Below the pieces are notes generated by a model, which was given only the letters and a program-made list of their open reading frames with translations, ran no database searches and had not been told where the DNA came from. Below, piece after piece: positions 50,351 to 60,414 of a stretch of DNA of 64,000 nucleotides. The translations under genes were made by a program, and so were the position numbers. The DNA comes from UBA1723 sp045629285 (GTDB lineage Bacteria > Bacteroidota > Bacteroidia > Bacteroidales > Paludibacteraceae). Position 1 is the stretch's first letter; each line of letters opens with the position of its first letter. The stretch covers positions 104,253 through 168,252 of the forward strand of contig JAZQQY010000009.1 of NCBI GenBank assembly GCA_045629285.1, in the 5' to 3' direction.

Positions 50351-53300
50351 ATGAAAAACTTAATATCTTACAGAAAGTCCGGTCTAAATGCTTTGCGAAA
50401 GGCATTTTCTTTAATCGTGGTATTGTGTATGTTCTTAGGGGCGAGTGCCCAGGATATGCATGTGTATGGATGGTGGAACGTTAAGGATCCTATCCATGAC
50501 AAAGATGAGAAAGAAGTTTCTCGAGTTATTAGTGAAGATGACTGTGGAATGGTTTATCACGTCATTATCGTGTCGGGAGACAACGGTAAGCGAGAGTTCA
50601 TCATCAGAAGCAATGATGGAAACGTTCCGATTAAGGCAGTTAAGTCATCTATTTCGACTTCTGTCATGACATGTGAGGACAATTTTGCAGATGGTGCATG
50701 TAAGTTCTCTATTCTTTCAGGACAAGATTTATCATCTTTCTATCTTGACTTCAGTACTTCTCCTGTATCGGTAACAGAAACAAAGCCTCTAGATGCTGAC
50801 ATGATTAAGATTTCGACAACATCGAAAACAACTGTCAACATCGGTTCCAAAATTGAATTTGATTCTAAGTTCTGTTCTTCAAATGTAAATGTTGATCTAA
50901 CTTACAATTGGATGATTAGTAAGGATGGTGAGACATGGATGAAGGCAGAGAATAACGATGCGAAGAAATTTGAATTTACTGTAGTATCTGATATTAAGTA
51001 TATTAAGTGTGAGGCAACATACGTTGATCCTTCTAATCTTGTACAGTCGGTCAATTCAAACGTTATTGAGTTGACTGTCAACGCGCCGACATTTGACATT
51101 GAGATTGAAGGTGAAGGCGTAAGAAACGTAAACTCAGTTGAAAAAGAGGTGCCATCTTGGCGTGATGTAGTTATAAAGATGGTTAATCTTCCTTCTCAGA
51201 ATGTTTCTGATCCGAAGATATCATTCAAGAGTATTGATGGAAAGGGTAGCTACAAACCTTTGACAGACGCTAAATTAAGCGATGATAAGACTTCGTGGAC
51301 AATTTATTCAGACAAAGGCTGTTGGATGAAAGTAGAAGTAGACGTTGAGGTGCCTGCTTCTGACGGTTCAACAACAACAACAACATTGAGCAAGGAATTC
51401 ATCTTCCGTTTGGTATACTCTCCAGACAAGGATGATGCTGTTCAGATGTTGTTTGAGGATGACTTCGGTTATTTTGTTGGAAATGAGTATCACTTCGTTA
51501 AGTATGATGGTGGTGATGTTGCTGATGCTGATGCTGTTGAGATAGTAGATCCTAGTTTGCCTAGCAATGTTAAGTGGATGGGGGATGAGAATGGCTTTAT
51601 CAAGGAACATAAATTTGCTTTGTTAGATCCTAGAATTGCCCGTTTGCCTATAGGTACAGATGGATATCCAGTGAGAGATGCTGCCAATTGTTGGTCAAAG
51701 GGTCCTGATGTGCAGCCATACCAGTGTTGGTGTGAGACTGGTTTCCGTGTAGAGGATGGTTACTACGCATTCGTGTCGAATCCATCTATGGCCGATGGTG
51801 GTGCGAAGACTGATGGTGGTCCTAACGACTATTGGAACGGATCTGACCATACAGGTTCTAATGATGGAACAAAGCATGGTGCGATGTTGATGGTAAACTG
51901 TGCTGAGGATGCTAAGGATGCTATCATTTATGAAAGAGATTTTGCTATTGATGGAGAATGTTCGAATGTGATGGTGTTGTTCTCTGCTTTCGTAAGTAAT
52001 GCACAGACAATCCTTTCTGGTAGTTCTACTCCAGTAAACATCCGAATGGATATCTTTGAAAAGGGAAAATCAGAGGTCCTTACTTCAATTGAGTCAGGAA
52101 ATGTAATCACAAGAAATTATGGTCCTGATTCCTGGTCTAACTTGACTGCATTGTTCCCATTGTCAAAGGGCGATGAGTCGACAGGTCCTAAGTACTATAC
52201 TTTGAAGATCACTAACAATGCCCCTTCAGGTAGTGGTAACGATATCTTGCTAGACGATATTTCTCTAAAGGTTTGTTTCCCTGAGATCGAGGTTAAGGCT
52301 GATGTTACAGGAGACGAGATCCTTAATGAGCACGCAGTCGTTATCTGTGGAAGGCAGAGAGATTTGACTTTGACTGCGTTCAACCGTGCAGGTATTGAAA
52401 ACTATATTCCAACACCTTCTTACTTGTTCCAGTACTTTGATGAGACTGCAAATGAAGGAAAAGGAGGATGGAAGAATCTTCCGAAGGAAACTGAAACTGA
52501 CGACGCGATTTCTGCTAATCCAACAATGATGATTAAGTTGTCTAACTCAGATTTCAAGGGCGACTCTAAGTTCCGTGTTATTGTAGGTAACTCACCATTA
52601 ACAATCAAGTCTATCCTAGGTGAGCTTGTTCCACCTAGCTGTGAGTATACTTACGCGATTTCTGATACTTTCCACGTTATGTTCAATCCGGTTGGTGATG
52701 ATCTTGAATTGTTCGGATGTATTGGTGAGACTATCAAGGTAGAGGCAAATGCAAATGGTCGTCCAACAATTGAGTGGTATGATTACTCAATGAATAAGTT
52801 GGTTGAAAGCGACTCAATTAAGAATATCTCTGTTGACAAGCTTGATTTCATTATTCCTGAGTCAATCTTGAAGTCAAATAATATGTCTGATACATTGTAT
52901 ATGATTGCAACAACTGTAGGTGGCTTGTGTAGTGATAAACAAGTTGTGTCAATCACTAAGTATGATGATTTGGACTTCAATATTCAGAACGATCAGTACT
53001 ATTGTGAGTTTACTGGTTCGCTAAATGCTGTGGATGTTTATCCTACAGAGGGAATCAATTATACATGGTCGTTGAAGGGATCTGATTTGGCAGACCAGAC
53101 AGGATCTGAATTTAAGGTGTTGAAGTCGACTCCTGAAATATTCGACAATACAGTAACTGTAACAGGTACTGCGGATAAGTTCTGTCCAACGACAAAGACA
53201 GCTGATTACAGTATCTATCGTAAGTATAAATTGGATTTGACAGTAGATGTTGAAGGAAATCCGGAAAAGGTAGCAAATGTATGTTTGCCTACAGACGGAG

Positions 53301-56300
53301 AGTCTTCATCAAGAGTAGACTTGGCTGTCAAGAAGGTTTACCTTGATGGTTCAAATCCGACATACGCAGATGAGAAAGTTACAACTTATACTTGGTACCG
53401 TAAGATCGGAAAGGATAGCGTAGAGCTATATTCTGGAGTTGAAACTTCGTATACTGACCGTTTGACAGAGAACAACATTTATAAGTATTCTGTAACTGCA
53501 ACAGACGATGTCTGCTATAAGAATGATGTTGTCGCTGGTTCAGACAGTACGACAATCAATGCAAGAAAGCCTTTGGTTGTGACATTGACTCAGGCAGAGG
53601 ATGAGATTTGTAAGGGTGAAGATAATGTGTTGACAGTTAAGCTAGAAAACAATTTGAACCCTGATACAATAACATCTAGATTGTTTGAGAACGGATCTCC
53701 TTTGGTTGAACTTAAGGGTGAGAATGTATCTCATATCTATACTCCTACAAATACAACTAAGGAGAAGGAAACAAAGAATATCAAGGTTGAGGTTATGGAT
53801 ATGATCTGTAGTCCGAAGACTCCAGTTACTGCGGAAGTTAACTTTGATGTATTTGTTCCACTTGTTGTGACACTTTCTACTGACGCTGCTGCAGGTGGTA
53901 TTCAGAAGTGTATTACTCCTGAAGAGGGAGGAGACGTAATCAATGCGACTGTAACTGTTGAACAGGGTAATCCTCGTTCTATTGAATGGTTCGATGGTAA
54001 ATTCCCGGGACTTGAATTCCACCGCCCAGTTACAGTATCTCAGGGATCTAACAAGATTTCTATCAAGGCATTCGATGAGGTTTGTCGTGCTTCTGATGCT
54101 ACTGCTTACGTTCAGGGTGCCGACACTTCAATTGAGGTTATCGCAAGTAAACCAATAGTTGTTAAGTTGACGGCAGATAAGGATTCTATTTGTAATGGTG
54201 ATGCTGTAGTGTTGGATATGCAAATCGAGAACTCTTTGGTCAATAATCCTGAGACTCGTTGGTATGAGAAAACAGGTGATGTTGAGGATCTTAAGTATAC
54301 TTATCAGTTGGTTAGCGCAAGTAAGAGTCATGTTCCAGTAAATACAACTAAAGGAATGATTGAGAAGACTATGATCGTTAAGACTGCTGATGACATCTGT
54401 AACGCCGGTAAGGATGTTATGGAAAGCGTTTCTTACAAGATCTTTATGCCGATTAAGATTCTTTTGGGTCATGATGCGGTTATTCACAATGGAAGAGTTC
54501 AGAAGTGTATTACAGAGTCTGATGTTGACAATGTTGTAGAGTTGACAGTAAAAGTAGACCAAGGAAATCCAAGCAAGTTGATCTGGTCTGATGGTAATTA
54601 CAATAAGGACTTGGTATTCACTCGCCAGTTTGTAGTTTCTCCAGGTAGCAATCCAATCAAGGTTACTGCAACAGATAGCGTTTGTCCAGCTTCTGCAACT
54701 GATAATGATGATTTGGATATCATAGCTGCTCGTCCTATCACATTGGATCTTACAGCAAAGAATCCTGACGTATGTGATGGTTCGGATGTTGAATTTGATT
54801 TGGTCGTAAATAACACATTGGATCAGACAGGAGTAGAGGTAAGATGGTATGATGAGGGAACTAAGGTTTATACAACTAACGGAGGTACTCTAACTCAGGC
54901 TCATACATCTTCTAATGGAACTGCGGCTAAGTTGAGTAAGACAATGGTTGTTAAGGCAGATGATGAGATTTGTAGTATCGGTACGGAGATTACAGCTTCA
55001 GCTGGTTACACAGTCTACAAGCCAGTTAAGTTCAATTTGACTTCTGATGCATTGGAGTTCGGAGTTAAGAACCACAAGTGTTTGGGTCAGACATCTCAGG
55101 GTAATCAGACAAGTGCTGATATCACTGTTAATTTGACTCAAGGTAATCCGACTAAGTTCGTATGGTCTGATGAGATCGTATGGGATTGGTCTTGGGCAGA
55201 TGCTGAGGGTACAGGTAATCGCAAGACTCGCCCATTTGAATTGAAGTTGGGAACTAATAAACTTTCAGTAGTTGCTTACGATAATGTATGTAATAAGGAG
55301 GGGGCTTCCGGAAACTTTGAAGGTGAAGGTCAGACAATCGACATTGAGGCAAGAACTCCAATCAATGTTACTTTGGCTTTGGCATCCGGTAGAGATGTCA
55401 TGTGTCTAGGAGAAGATATTTCTCTAGTAGCTACAGTACACAACGACATGGAGGATGAAAAGACAATGTTGGAGTGGAACGAGACTCACGGTGTGGCTGA
55501 TGGACTAGTAGACAATGGTTCATACACTACTAACATATTCACTCCTCAGGAGGGTATGTTGACATACACAGTAAAGGCGACGGAAAATGCTGAGACTCAG
55601 ATTTGTCCTGCTCAGGTTGCTTCCTTGCCTGTTGATGTACGAGTAAATACTACAATGAAGCTATTCGTTTCTGAGGATGCAATTTGTCAGGATACTTCAG
55701 GTAGAGATACTGTTAAGTTGGTTACTTTGACTGCTCATGTCCTTACAGGTAAGCCTGATGGAATTATCTGGAGCACTGGTGATACAACAAAGATTGAAAA
55801 GGGTTATTCTTACCTAAAGGTGGCTCCGATGGCTGGAACAATATATTCAGCTTACGGATATGATAAGATTTGTGTGAAGACAACTCGTGCTTATGCTGAT
55901 TCAATTTCGGTTGATCACAGAGTATACGTAACATTGTCGGCTGAGAACAATAAGGTTCAGATGGGCGATGAAGTTAAGCTTAAGACTGAATATTCAATCC
56001 CTGTTGAGGATGCACTTCATTATTATGAGATGACATCACCAAAGAAAAAGGAACTTGAGCAGAATACAGATTCAGAGTTCAGCTACGAACTTGACAATGC
56101 GGGTGCATACAAGTTTGTCGTTAAGGTAGAGAACGGTAATTGTGGCGTAAGAAAGTCGAATACAGTTAATGTGGATGTAGCCGACTATGTTGTAGTACCG
56201 AATGTTATCACACCTTACAATGACAACCCTAAGAACGATAAGTTCATGGATGGATATGATGTGAAGATCTTCAACCGTTATCAGGAGACTGTATATGAGG

Positions 56301-56422
56301 GTACTGATGGTTGGGATGCTACTTATAGAGGACAGTTAGCTACTCCGGGAACTTACTTCTACATCCTAACAAAGAAGGACGGAAGAGTGTTGAAGGGTAC
56401 AGTTGAGGTTTATAGAAAATAA
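50351..56422 (+). CDS. Giant T9SS type-B surface protein with Ig-like repeats
   Basis: 2023 residues. A long signal peptide ends near residue 34 (GASAQ). Residues about 360-650 include a jelly-roll-like domain (FEDDFGYFVGNEYHF to LDDISLKVCF). From about 1070 on, two alternating Ig-like domain types repeat four times: A (KPLVVTLTQAEDEICKGED and like; starts near 1073, 1267, 1461, 1670) and B (QKCITP then EQGNPRSIEW and DEVC). Each has two Cys that could bridge. The last about 80 residues (VVVPNVITPYNDNPKNDKFM, KIFNRYQETVYEG, KGTVEVYR) are a gliding-motility-type CHU_C (T9SS type B) domain. It heads an operon with an OmpA protein and PorP/SprF, like SprB-type adhesins. Adhesion is inferred. Confidence 0.9.
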   Translation: MKNLISYRKSGLNALRKAFSLIVVLCMFLGASAQDMHVYGWWNVKDPIHDKDEKEVSRVISEDDCGMVYHVIIVSGDNGKREFIIRSNDGNVPIKAVKSSISTSVMTCEDNFADGACKFSILSGQDLSSFYLDFSTSPVSVTETKPLDADMIKISTTSKTTVNIGSKIEFDSKFCSSNVNVDLTYNWMISKDGETWMKAENNDAKKFEFTVVSDIKYIKCEATYVDPSNLVQSVNSNVIELTVNAPTFDIEIEGEGVRNVNSVEKEVPSWRDVVIKMVNLPSQNVSDPKISFKSIDGKGSYKPLTDAKLSDDKTSWTIYSDKGCWMKVEVDVEVPASDGSTTTTTLSKEFIFRLVYSPDKDDAVQMLFEDDFGYFVGNEYHFVKYDGGDVADADAVEIVDPSLPSNVKWMGDENGFIKEHKFALLDPRIARLPIGTDGYPVRDAANCWSKGPDVQPYQCWCETGFRVEDGYYAFVSNPSMADGGAKTDGGPNDYWNGSDHTGSNDGTKHGAMLMVNCAEDAKDAIIYERDFAIDGECSNVMVLFSAFVSNAQTILSGSSTPVNIRMDIFEKGKSEVLTSIESGNVITRNYGPDSWSNLTALFPLSKGDESTGPKYYTLKITNNAPSGSGNDILLDDISLKVCFPEIEVKADVTGDEILNEHAVVICGRQRDLTLTAFNRAGIENYIPTPSYLFQYFDETANEGKGGWKNLPKETETDDAISANPTMMIKLSNSDFKGDSKFRVIVGNSPLTIKSILGELVPPSCEYTYAISDTFHVMFNPVGDDLELFGCIGETIKVEANANGRPTIEWYDYSMNKLVESDSIKNISVDKLDFIIPESILKSNNMSDTLYMIATTVGGLCSDKQVVSITKYDDLDFNIQNDQYYCEFTGSLNAVDVYPTEGINYTWSLKGSDLADQTGSEFKVLKSTPEIFDNTVTVTGTADKFCPTTKTADYSIYRKYKLDLTVDVEGNPEKVANVCLPTDGESSSRVDLAVKKVYLDGSNPTYADEKVTTYTWYRKIGKDSVELYSGVETSYTDRLTENNIYKYSVTATDDVCYKNDVVAGSDSTTINARKPLVVTLTQAEDEICKGEDNVLTVKLENNLNPDTITSRLFENGSPLVELKGENVSHIYTPTNTTKEKETKNIKVEVMDMICSPKTPVTAEVNFDVFVPLVVTLSTDAAAGGIQKCITPEEGGDVINATVTVEQGNPRSIEWFDGKFPGLEFHRPVTVSQGSNKISIKAFDEVCRASDATAYVQGADTSIEVIASKPIVVKLTADKDSICNGDAVVLDMQIENSLVNNPETRWYEKTGDVEDLKYTYQLVSASKSHVPVNTTKGMIEKTMIVKTADDICNAGKDVMESVSYKIFMPIKILLGHDAVIHNGRVQKCITESDVDNVVELTVKVDQGNPSKLIWSDGNYNKDLVFTRQFVVSPGSNPIKVTATDSVCPASATDNDDLDIIAARPITLDLTAKNPDVCDGSDVEFDLVVNNTLDQTGVEVRWYDEGTKVYTTNGGTLTQAHTSSNGTAAKLSKTMVVKADDEICSIGTEITASAGYTVYKPVKFNLTSDALEFGVKNHKCLGQTSQGNQTSADITVNLTQGNPTKFVWSDEIVWDWSWADAEGTGNRKTRPFELKLGTNKLSVVAYDNVCNKEGASGNFEGEGQTIDIEARTPINVTLALASGRDVMCLGEDISLVATVHNDMEDEKTMLEWNETHGVADGLVDNGSYTTNIFTPQEGMLTYTVKATENAETQICPAQVASLPVDVRVNTTMKLFVSEDAICQDTSGRDTVKLVTLTAHVLTGKPDGIIWSTGDTTKIEKGYSYLKVAPMAGTIYSAYGYDKICVKTTRAYADSISVDHRVYVTLSAENNKVQMGDEVKLKTEYSIPVEDALHYYEMTSPKKKELEQNTDSEFSYELDNAGAYKFVVKVENGNCGVRKSNTVNVDVADYVVVPNVITPYNDNPKNDKFMDGYDVKIFNRYQETVYEGTDGWDATYRGQLATPGTYFYILTKKDGRVLKGTVEVYRK

Positions 56423-57747
56423 TGGGAATGAAAAATATAGTCACAATGAAAAAAGCGATTTTCACTTTTGTGATTTCCGCATTGATGGCCACTAATGTTT
56501 GGGGTATCGAGCGAAGATTCGGAACAGGTTTTTACGAATTTGATTCGTCTAAGGAAAACAAGAAGAAGGATGAGCAGCCTATGTCTGTTTACAAAGATGG
56601 ATTCTTTGTGTTCTTCAGAGCTGACACAGCATACAAGTTCAAGCCAGGTAGGGATTTGGATTTGGCAAATGTAGAGCCATGTCCAGAGTTGACTGGATTG
56701 GGTATCCAAGGTACTTTCGCCTACGATAGAAATAAGGGTAAACTTTATTTTTCAAAGAAGGATTCTCAAGGAAACTCAGAGTTGTATGAGGCAACGGATG
56801 AAGATGGTAAGTGGAAAGATGTAAAGAAGCTTAAGATCAAGGGAACTATGGCTCAGGCTAAGGAAGTACACGGATCATCATTGGCTATCGGTCGTTGGAA
56901 CCATTATGTTCCCGGTGTTAAGGGATTCTATAATCCATGTATGGGACGTGCAGGCCGACGCATCTACTTCTCGGGTGAGTTTATGGCAGGTAAGGGAGGC
57001 CGTGATATTTGGTTCATCGACCAGGATAAGGACGATGATGGAATGTGGACAAAGCCAGAACCTGTCAGTGATTATATCAATTCAGAGAACAAGGAAGACT
57101 ATCCTTTCGTAGTTGCCGATACTGCTTTGTATTTCGCATGTAATAAAGTGACTGGTAAGGGAGGTATGGATATCTACGTTAGCCACAAGGGAGCTAAGGA
57201 AAAGGATTGGGGTAAGCCTGAGAACTTAGGTGAACTTTTCAATACTGGTGCTGATGAGTACAACATTGTAGGAAATGCTTACTCAATGTATTTCTTGTCT
57301 AACCGTAAAGGTGGTAAGGGTGGATTTGATATCTACTATCCAAATAAGTATGATGTCAGAAGAACTTCTGAGTTGACTCCAGACTTCACTTGTGATGAGC
57401 CTAAGGGATTCAATTGGGTATTGTTCTTCTTCGATTTCGGAAAGACAGATATGAAGCCTGAGTATGAAGCTCAGTTGGATGAGTTGCTTCGTGCTATGAA
57501 TGAGTTCCCTGGTGGTAAGTTTGAGATTTCAGGTCATACAGACTCTCGTGGTTCTGCAGAATTTAATAAGAAGTTGTCTCAGAAACGTGCCGATTATGTT
57601 CGTAGCTTGTTGGTTGCTAAGGGTTATCCTGCAAACTTGATCGTAGCTGTCGGACGTGGTATGGAGGATCCTGTTATTCCAAATGCAGAGTTGGAGGAAC
57701 AGCACGAGCAGAACCGTCGTGTAGAAATTAAATTGTTGAACGAATAA
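56422..57747 (+). CDS. OmpA-family protein with PD40 (WD40-like) repeats
   Basis: 441 residues. The ATG overlaps the stop codon of the previous gene (TAATG), and an ATG at 56446 (MKKAIFTFVISALM) is an alternative that gives a cleaner signal peptide. The middle (about 60-310) holds beta-propeller-like repeats with GGRDIWF, GGMDIYV and GGFDIYY, typical of PD40 proteins. The C-terminal OmpA domain (about 325-440) has the peptidoglycan-binding EISGHTDSRGSAEFNKKLSQ and QNRRVEIKL. It would sit in the periplasm bound to the cell wall. Together with PorP/SprF it resembles the PorE-type partner of the T9SS. Confidence 0.9.
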   Translation: MGMKNIVTMKKAIFTFVISALMATNVWGIERRFGTGFYEFDSSKENKKKDEQPMSVYKDGFFVFFRADTAYKFKPGRDLDLANVEPCPELTGLGIQGTFAYDRNKGKLYFSKKDSQGNSELYEATDEDGKWKDVKKLKIKGTMAQAKEVHGSSLAIGRWNHYVPGVKGFYNPCMGRAGRRIYFSGEFMAGKGGRDIWFIDQDKDDDGMWTKPEPVSDYINSENKEDYPFVVADTALYFACNKVTGKGGMDIYVSHKGAKEKDWGKPENLGELFNTGADEYNIVGNAYSMYFLSNRKGGKGGFDIYYPNKYDVRRTSELTPDFTCDEPKGFNWVLFFFDFGKTDMKPEYEAQLDELLRAMNEFPGGKFEISGHTDSRGSAEFNKKLSQKRADYVRSLLVAKGYPANLIVAVGRGMEDPVIPNAELEEQHEQNRRVEIKLLNE

Positions 57748-57763
57748 GGAGAGATCTTAGAAT

Positions 57764-58690
57764 ATGAAAAAGATATTTATTGTATTAGCAACATTGCTTT
57801 CTGCGGTTTCTGTTTATGCACAGCAGGATTTGCTAATGACTCAGCAGTTCTTCTCACGTATTAACAAGAACCCTGCAGGTATCGGTAACTTCGAACAGGT
57901 TGATGCCTTCTTGTTGGGCCGTTTTCAGTGGGTTGATATCAAAGACTCTCCAAAGTCGGGTGTATTGAATGTCCAGACATTTAAGAATGATCTAAATTCA
58001 GGATTCGGTTTCTCTATGAGCTACGACGATCTTGGTCCTGCAAAGGGAAGTTTCAATCCTAAGTTGGTTTACGCTTACGTTTTGCGTCTACGTGAGGATA
58101 TGGTTATCTCTATGGGATTGAGTGCTGGTGTTCAGTATGCATACTTTGATGCTAGTAAGTATACTGTTGAAGATGAATCTGAGATTTATAAGGATCATGA
58201 TTTCATCGATGACAGAGTAAGTGAGGTTCATCCGGATGTTGACTTCGGTGTTGAGTTCTCTAATCCTAAGTATATGTTCGGTGTTTCTGGAACTCACCTT
58301 TTGAAGTATCAGTCTACTACAACTCAGTCTGCAATCCATATCAACGGTTATGGACGTTATTTCGCAGATTTGTCTGAGAATTGGGTCTTGGCTCCGGCAT
58401 TGGCATACACTTGGCATGATAAGATTGCAGTTGCTGAAATCAATGCAATCTTGTTCTACAAGAATTTTCTTTGGGGAGGTTTGACTTACCATCCGGATAT
58501 GTTCAAGAAGTTTGGTACAAACCCTGTAGCTATTCAGGTAGGTGCTGAGTACAAAAACTTCCGTATCGGCTATACATTCGACTATAACTTCGGTAATGTG
58601 TCTAAGTTGTCAGGTACTGCTCACGAGTTGATGTTGTCTTACAGTGTACAGACAAAGAAGACAAAGACTCCTTACGAGAGATTTGAGTAA
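57764..58690 (+). CDS. PorP/SprF family type IX secretion protein
   Basis: 308 residues. Signal peptide (1-20, ending YAQQ). The early FFSRINKNPAGIGNFE matches the family's N-terminal signature (Q.F...INPA..G), followed by outer-membrane beta-barrel strands and a typical end FNYNFGNVSKLSGTAHELMLSYS-like (DYNFGNVSKLSGTAHELML). SprF proteins are needed for export or attachment of partner type-B substrates such as SprB. It is the last gene of the operon, 16 bases after the OmpA-family gene, so its client is most simply the 2023-residue protein upstream. Confidence 0.93.
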   Translation: MKKIFIVLATLLSAVSVYAQQDLLMTQQFFSRINKNPAGIGNFEQVDAFLLGRFQWVDIKDSPKSGVLNVQTFKNDLNSGFGFSMSYDDLGPAKGSFNPKLVYAYVLRLREDMVISMGLSAGVQYAYFDASKYTVEDESEIYKDHDFIDDRVSEVHPDVDFGVEFSNPKYMFGVSGTHLLKYQSTTTQSAIHINGYGRYFADLSENWVLAPALAYTWHDKIAVAEINAILFYKNFLWGGLTYHPDMFKKFGTNPVAIQVGAEYKNFRIGYTFDYNFGNVSKLSGTAHELMLSYSVQTKKTKTPYERFE

Positions 58691-58708
58691 TATTATACTT
58701 ATAGATTT

Positions 58709-58742
58709 AAGGTCGGAAATCATTTGGTTTCCGGCCTTTTTT
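58709..58742 (+). terminator. Terminator of the T9SS surface-protein operon
   Basis: AAGGTCGGAAA (58709-58719) pairs with TTTCCGGCCTT (58728-58738) with one G-U pair, followed by TTTTTAT. Confidence 0.85.
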
Positions 58743-58960
58743 ATGTTTCAAGCTTATTTGACGTGAGTGTGGAATTTATTAGGTTGATATGCTTTTTTTG
58801 TGAATCCAGTGCTCGGATATGGCATAGGTTTGCTTTTATCTTTGTGATGTGATTTGGAAAGAGACAATAAAAGCATTCGATATATTTACATAATAAGTTC
58901 TTTGTTGTTTAGTTTTAGATGAGAATAATATCGTCTAATAAAGCCCCCAGAAGGTAATGA

Positions 58961-58997
58961 GCAAAGGCGTGATGAGAATCTCTCACCACGCCTTTGC
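58961..58997. repeat. Long perfect hairpin in the convergent gap
   Basis: GCAAAGGCGTG (58961-58971) pairs with CACGCCTTTGC (58987-58997), with TGAGA/TCTCA nested inside. It lies about 50 bases after the end of the minus-strand MFS gene and lacks a T tract. It is probably a weak terminator or RNA-stabilising stem. The rest of the 58743-59045 gap shows nothing recognisable. Confidence 0.65.
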
Positions 58998-59045
58998 CAT
59001 CTAAAATTAACTTATCTTTTGTGGTTATCTATACAATATTTTACC

Positions 59046-60257
59046 TTATTTCCCTTCCTTTTTTGTGGGGCTTCCATTCTTGCTCCACAGTATTGTAGCT
59101 AATACACCCATTGCGATACTCAATGTCCAGACATAGACGAATGAGACTCTCAACCCAAATGCGTCGGCTATGTTGGCAATCAGGAATGGACCGAACAAAA
59201 AGCCCGTGCCGCTGATGGTATTGACCATTGCTATACCTGTACCCGGAGATACTCCTGGTTGGCTTCCTGCTTGGCTATATACGATTGGAACTATACAGCT
59301 CATGCCGATTCCGGTGATGAAAAGAGCTACAACTGAGATGGAGAAAGCCGCGTCGCCAAAAGAGGCAGCACTTGCAAACATGGCTAGTCCGTTGCATGCA
59401 ATGATGCTGCACACTACCAGTATGAAAGTTTCTGAGAATCTGTTTCTCACGATGTCTCCCATGAAACGTCCGACTGACATAAATGATGCGTAAACTGCCA
59501 ATCCTACCGGCGCAAGATTCTGTGGCAATGTGATAACCTCATTCATATAGGTTGTGCTCCACGTCGACACTACACCTTCAATCACACGGCTGAAAAGAGC
59601 GAAGAAGGCAATCAAAAGCAAGATGCCTTTAGGGAAAAGCAGGCGGAATTTCTTATCTTCTGCATTTTTCTTTGGCCTCTCTCTGATGAGAAATCTACGC
59701 AATAGCAACAACTCGGTATAGATGCATGCTGATGCTGTGGCAAAGTGTGCCCACGTCGGAATCTCAAACGAAAGGTAAAGAATGGCTACAAGTGCTCCTG
59801 CCAGAGTCCCGACGTAGTATATAGCATGAAATTTGCTCAAAATGCTGCGTTTATAGGCCTTTTCGACGAGGATTGAGTTTCCGTTGATTGCTATATCAAA
59901 AAGCGACACGAACATGCCATATCCCAAACAAACAGGGAATAGAAGGTATTTCGACGGCATGATCGGAATCAACGCAAAAAGTGTAGCTACGACGAATCCC
60001 ATCAACGTCAGGTTCTTGCTGCCATAACGGTTGGCAAGATTCGAGCAGACTGGCATAATGAGTAGTCCTCCAATCGACATTGAAAGCTCCATCAGTCCAA
60101 GTCCGGTGAAATTAAAGCCGTAGATGATTTTCAAAGCAGGCATTCGCGAGAATAGGGTGGCAAATGTGAAACCTGCGAAGAAGTACAAAGTCATCAGTGC
60201 ATAGCGGGCATGGTTCTTCGCCAGACGCAATTCCGCTGCTGAATAAATTTTATCCAT
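59046..60257 (-). CDS. MFS transporter (YbjJ-like)
   Basis: 403 residues, about 12 membrane helices. The N-terminal SRMPALK and GLMELSMSIGGLLIM, and the loop ANRYGSKNLTL in place of the usual MFS RxxxRxG region, fit the YbjJ-like uncharacterised MFS group. The second half has a GTGIAMVNTISGTGFLFGPF helix, quoted as GTGIAMVN and TGFLFGPF. Direction and substrate are unknown. It has its own promoter at 60317-60324 and shares no operon with its neighbours. Confidence 0.85.
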   Translation of the reverse strand: MDKIYSAAELRLAKNHARYALMTLYFFAGFTFATLFSRMPALKIIYGFNFTGLGLMELSMSIGGLLIMPVCSNLANRYGSKNLTLMGFVVATLFALIPIMPSKYLLFPVCLGYGMFVSLFDIAINGNSILVEKAYKRSILSKFHAIYYVGTLAGALVAILYLSFEIPTWAHFATASACIYTELLLLRRFLIRERPKKNAEDKKFRLLFPKGILLLIAFFALFSRVIEGVVSTWSTTYMNEVITLPQNLAPVGLAVYASFMSVGRFMGDIVRNRFSETFILVVCSIIACNGLAMFASAASFGDAAFSISVVALFITGIGMSCIVPIVYSQAGSQPGVSPGTGIAMVNTISGTGFLFGPFLIANIADAFGLRVSFVYVWTLSIAMGVLATILWSKNGSPTKKEGK

Positions 60258-60316
60258 TTTTGAATTAAAATTTCTTTTTGTCTCAGTAAGACGATAGCGT
60301 TTGTTTAAATCGGGTG

Positions 60317-60324
60317 CAAAATTA
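60317..60324 (-). promoter_or_regulatory. Bacteroidetes -7 box for the MFS gene
   Basis: The minus strand reads TAATTTTG, a full TAnnTTTG match, 60 bases upstream of the ATG at 60257. Confidence 0.6.
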
Positions 60325-60414
60325 GTGTTTTTTTACCACAGAGAGATGAGGAAAGTGGAGATTTTTTGTTGTGTAGACGGGGCAATCATCATCCCTACCA
60401 GTTGGAGGTCTTGT

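Noticed and set aside
58961..58997. Long hairpin as a small-RNA gene
   Set aside because: No promoter box faces it, and its place after the MFS gene fits a transcript end. It has no T tract, so it is listed only as a repeat.
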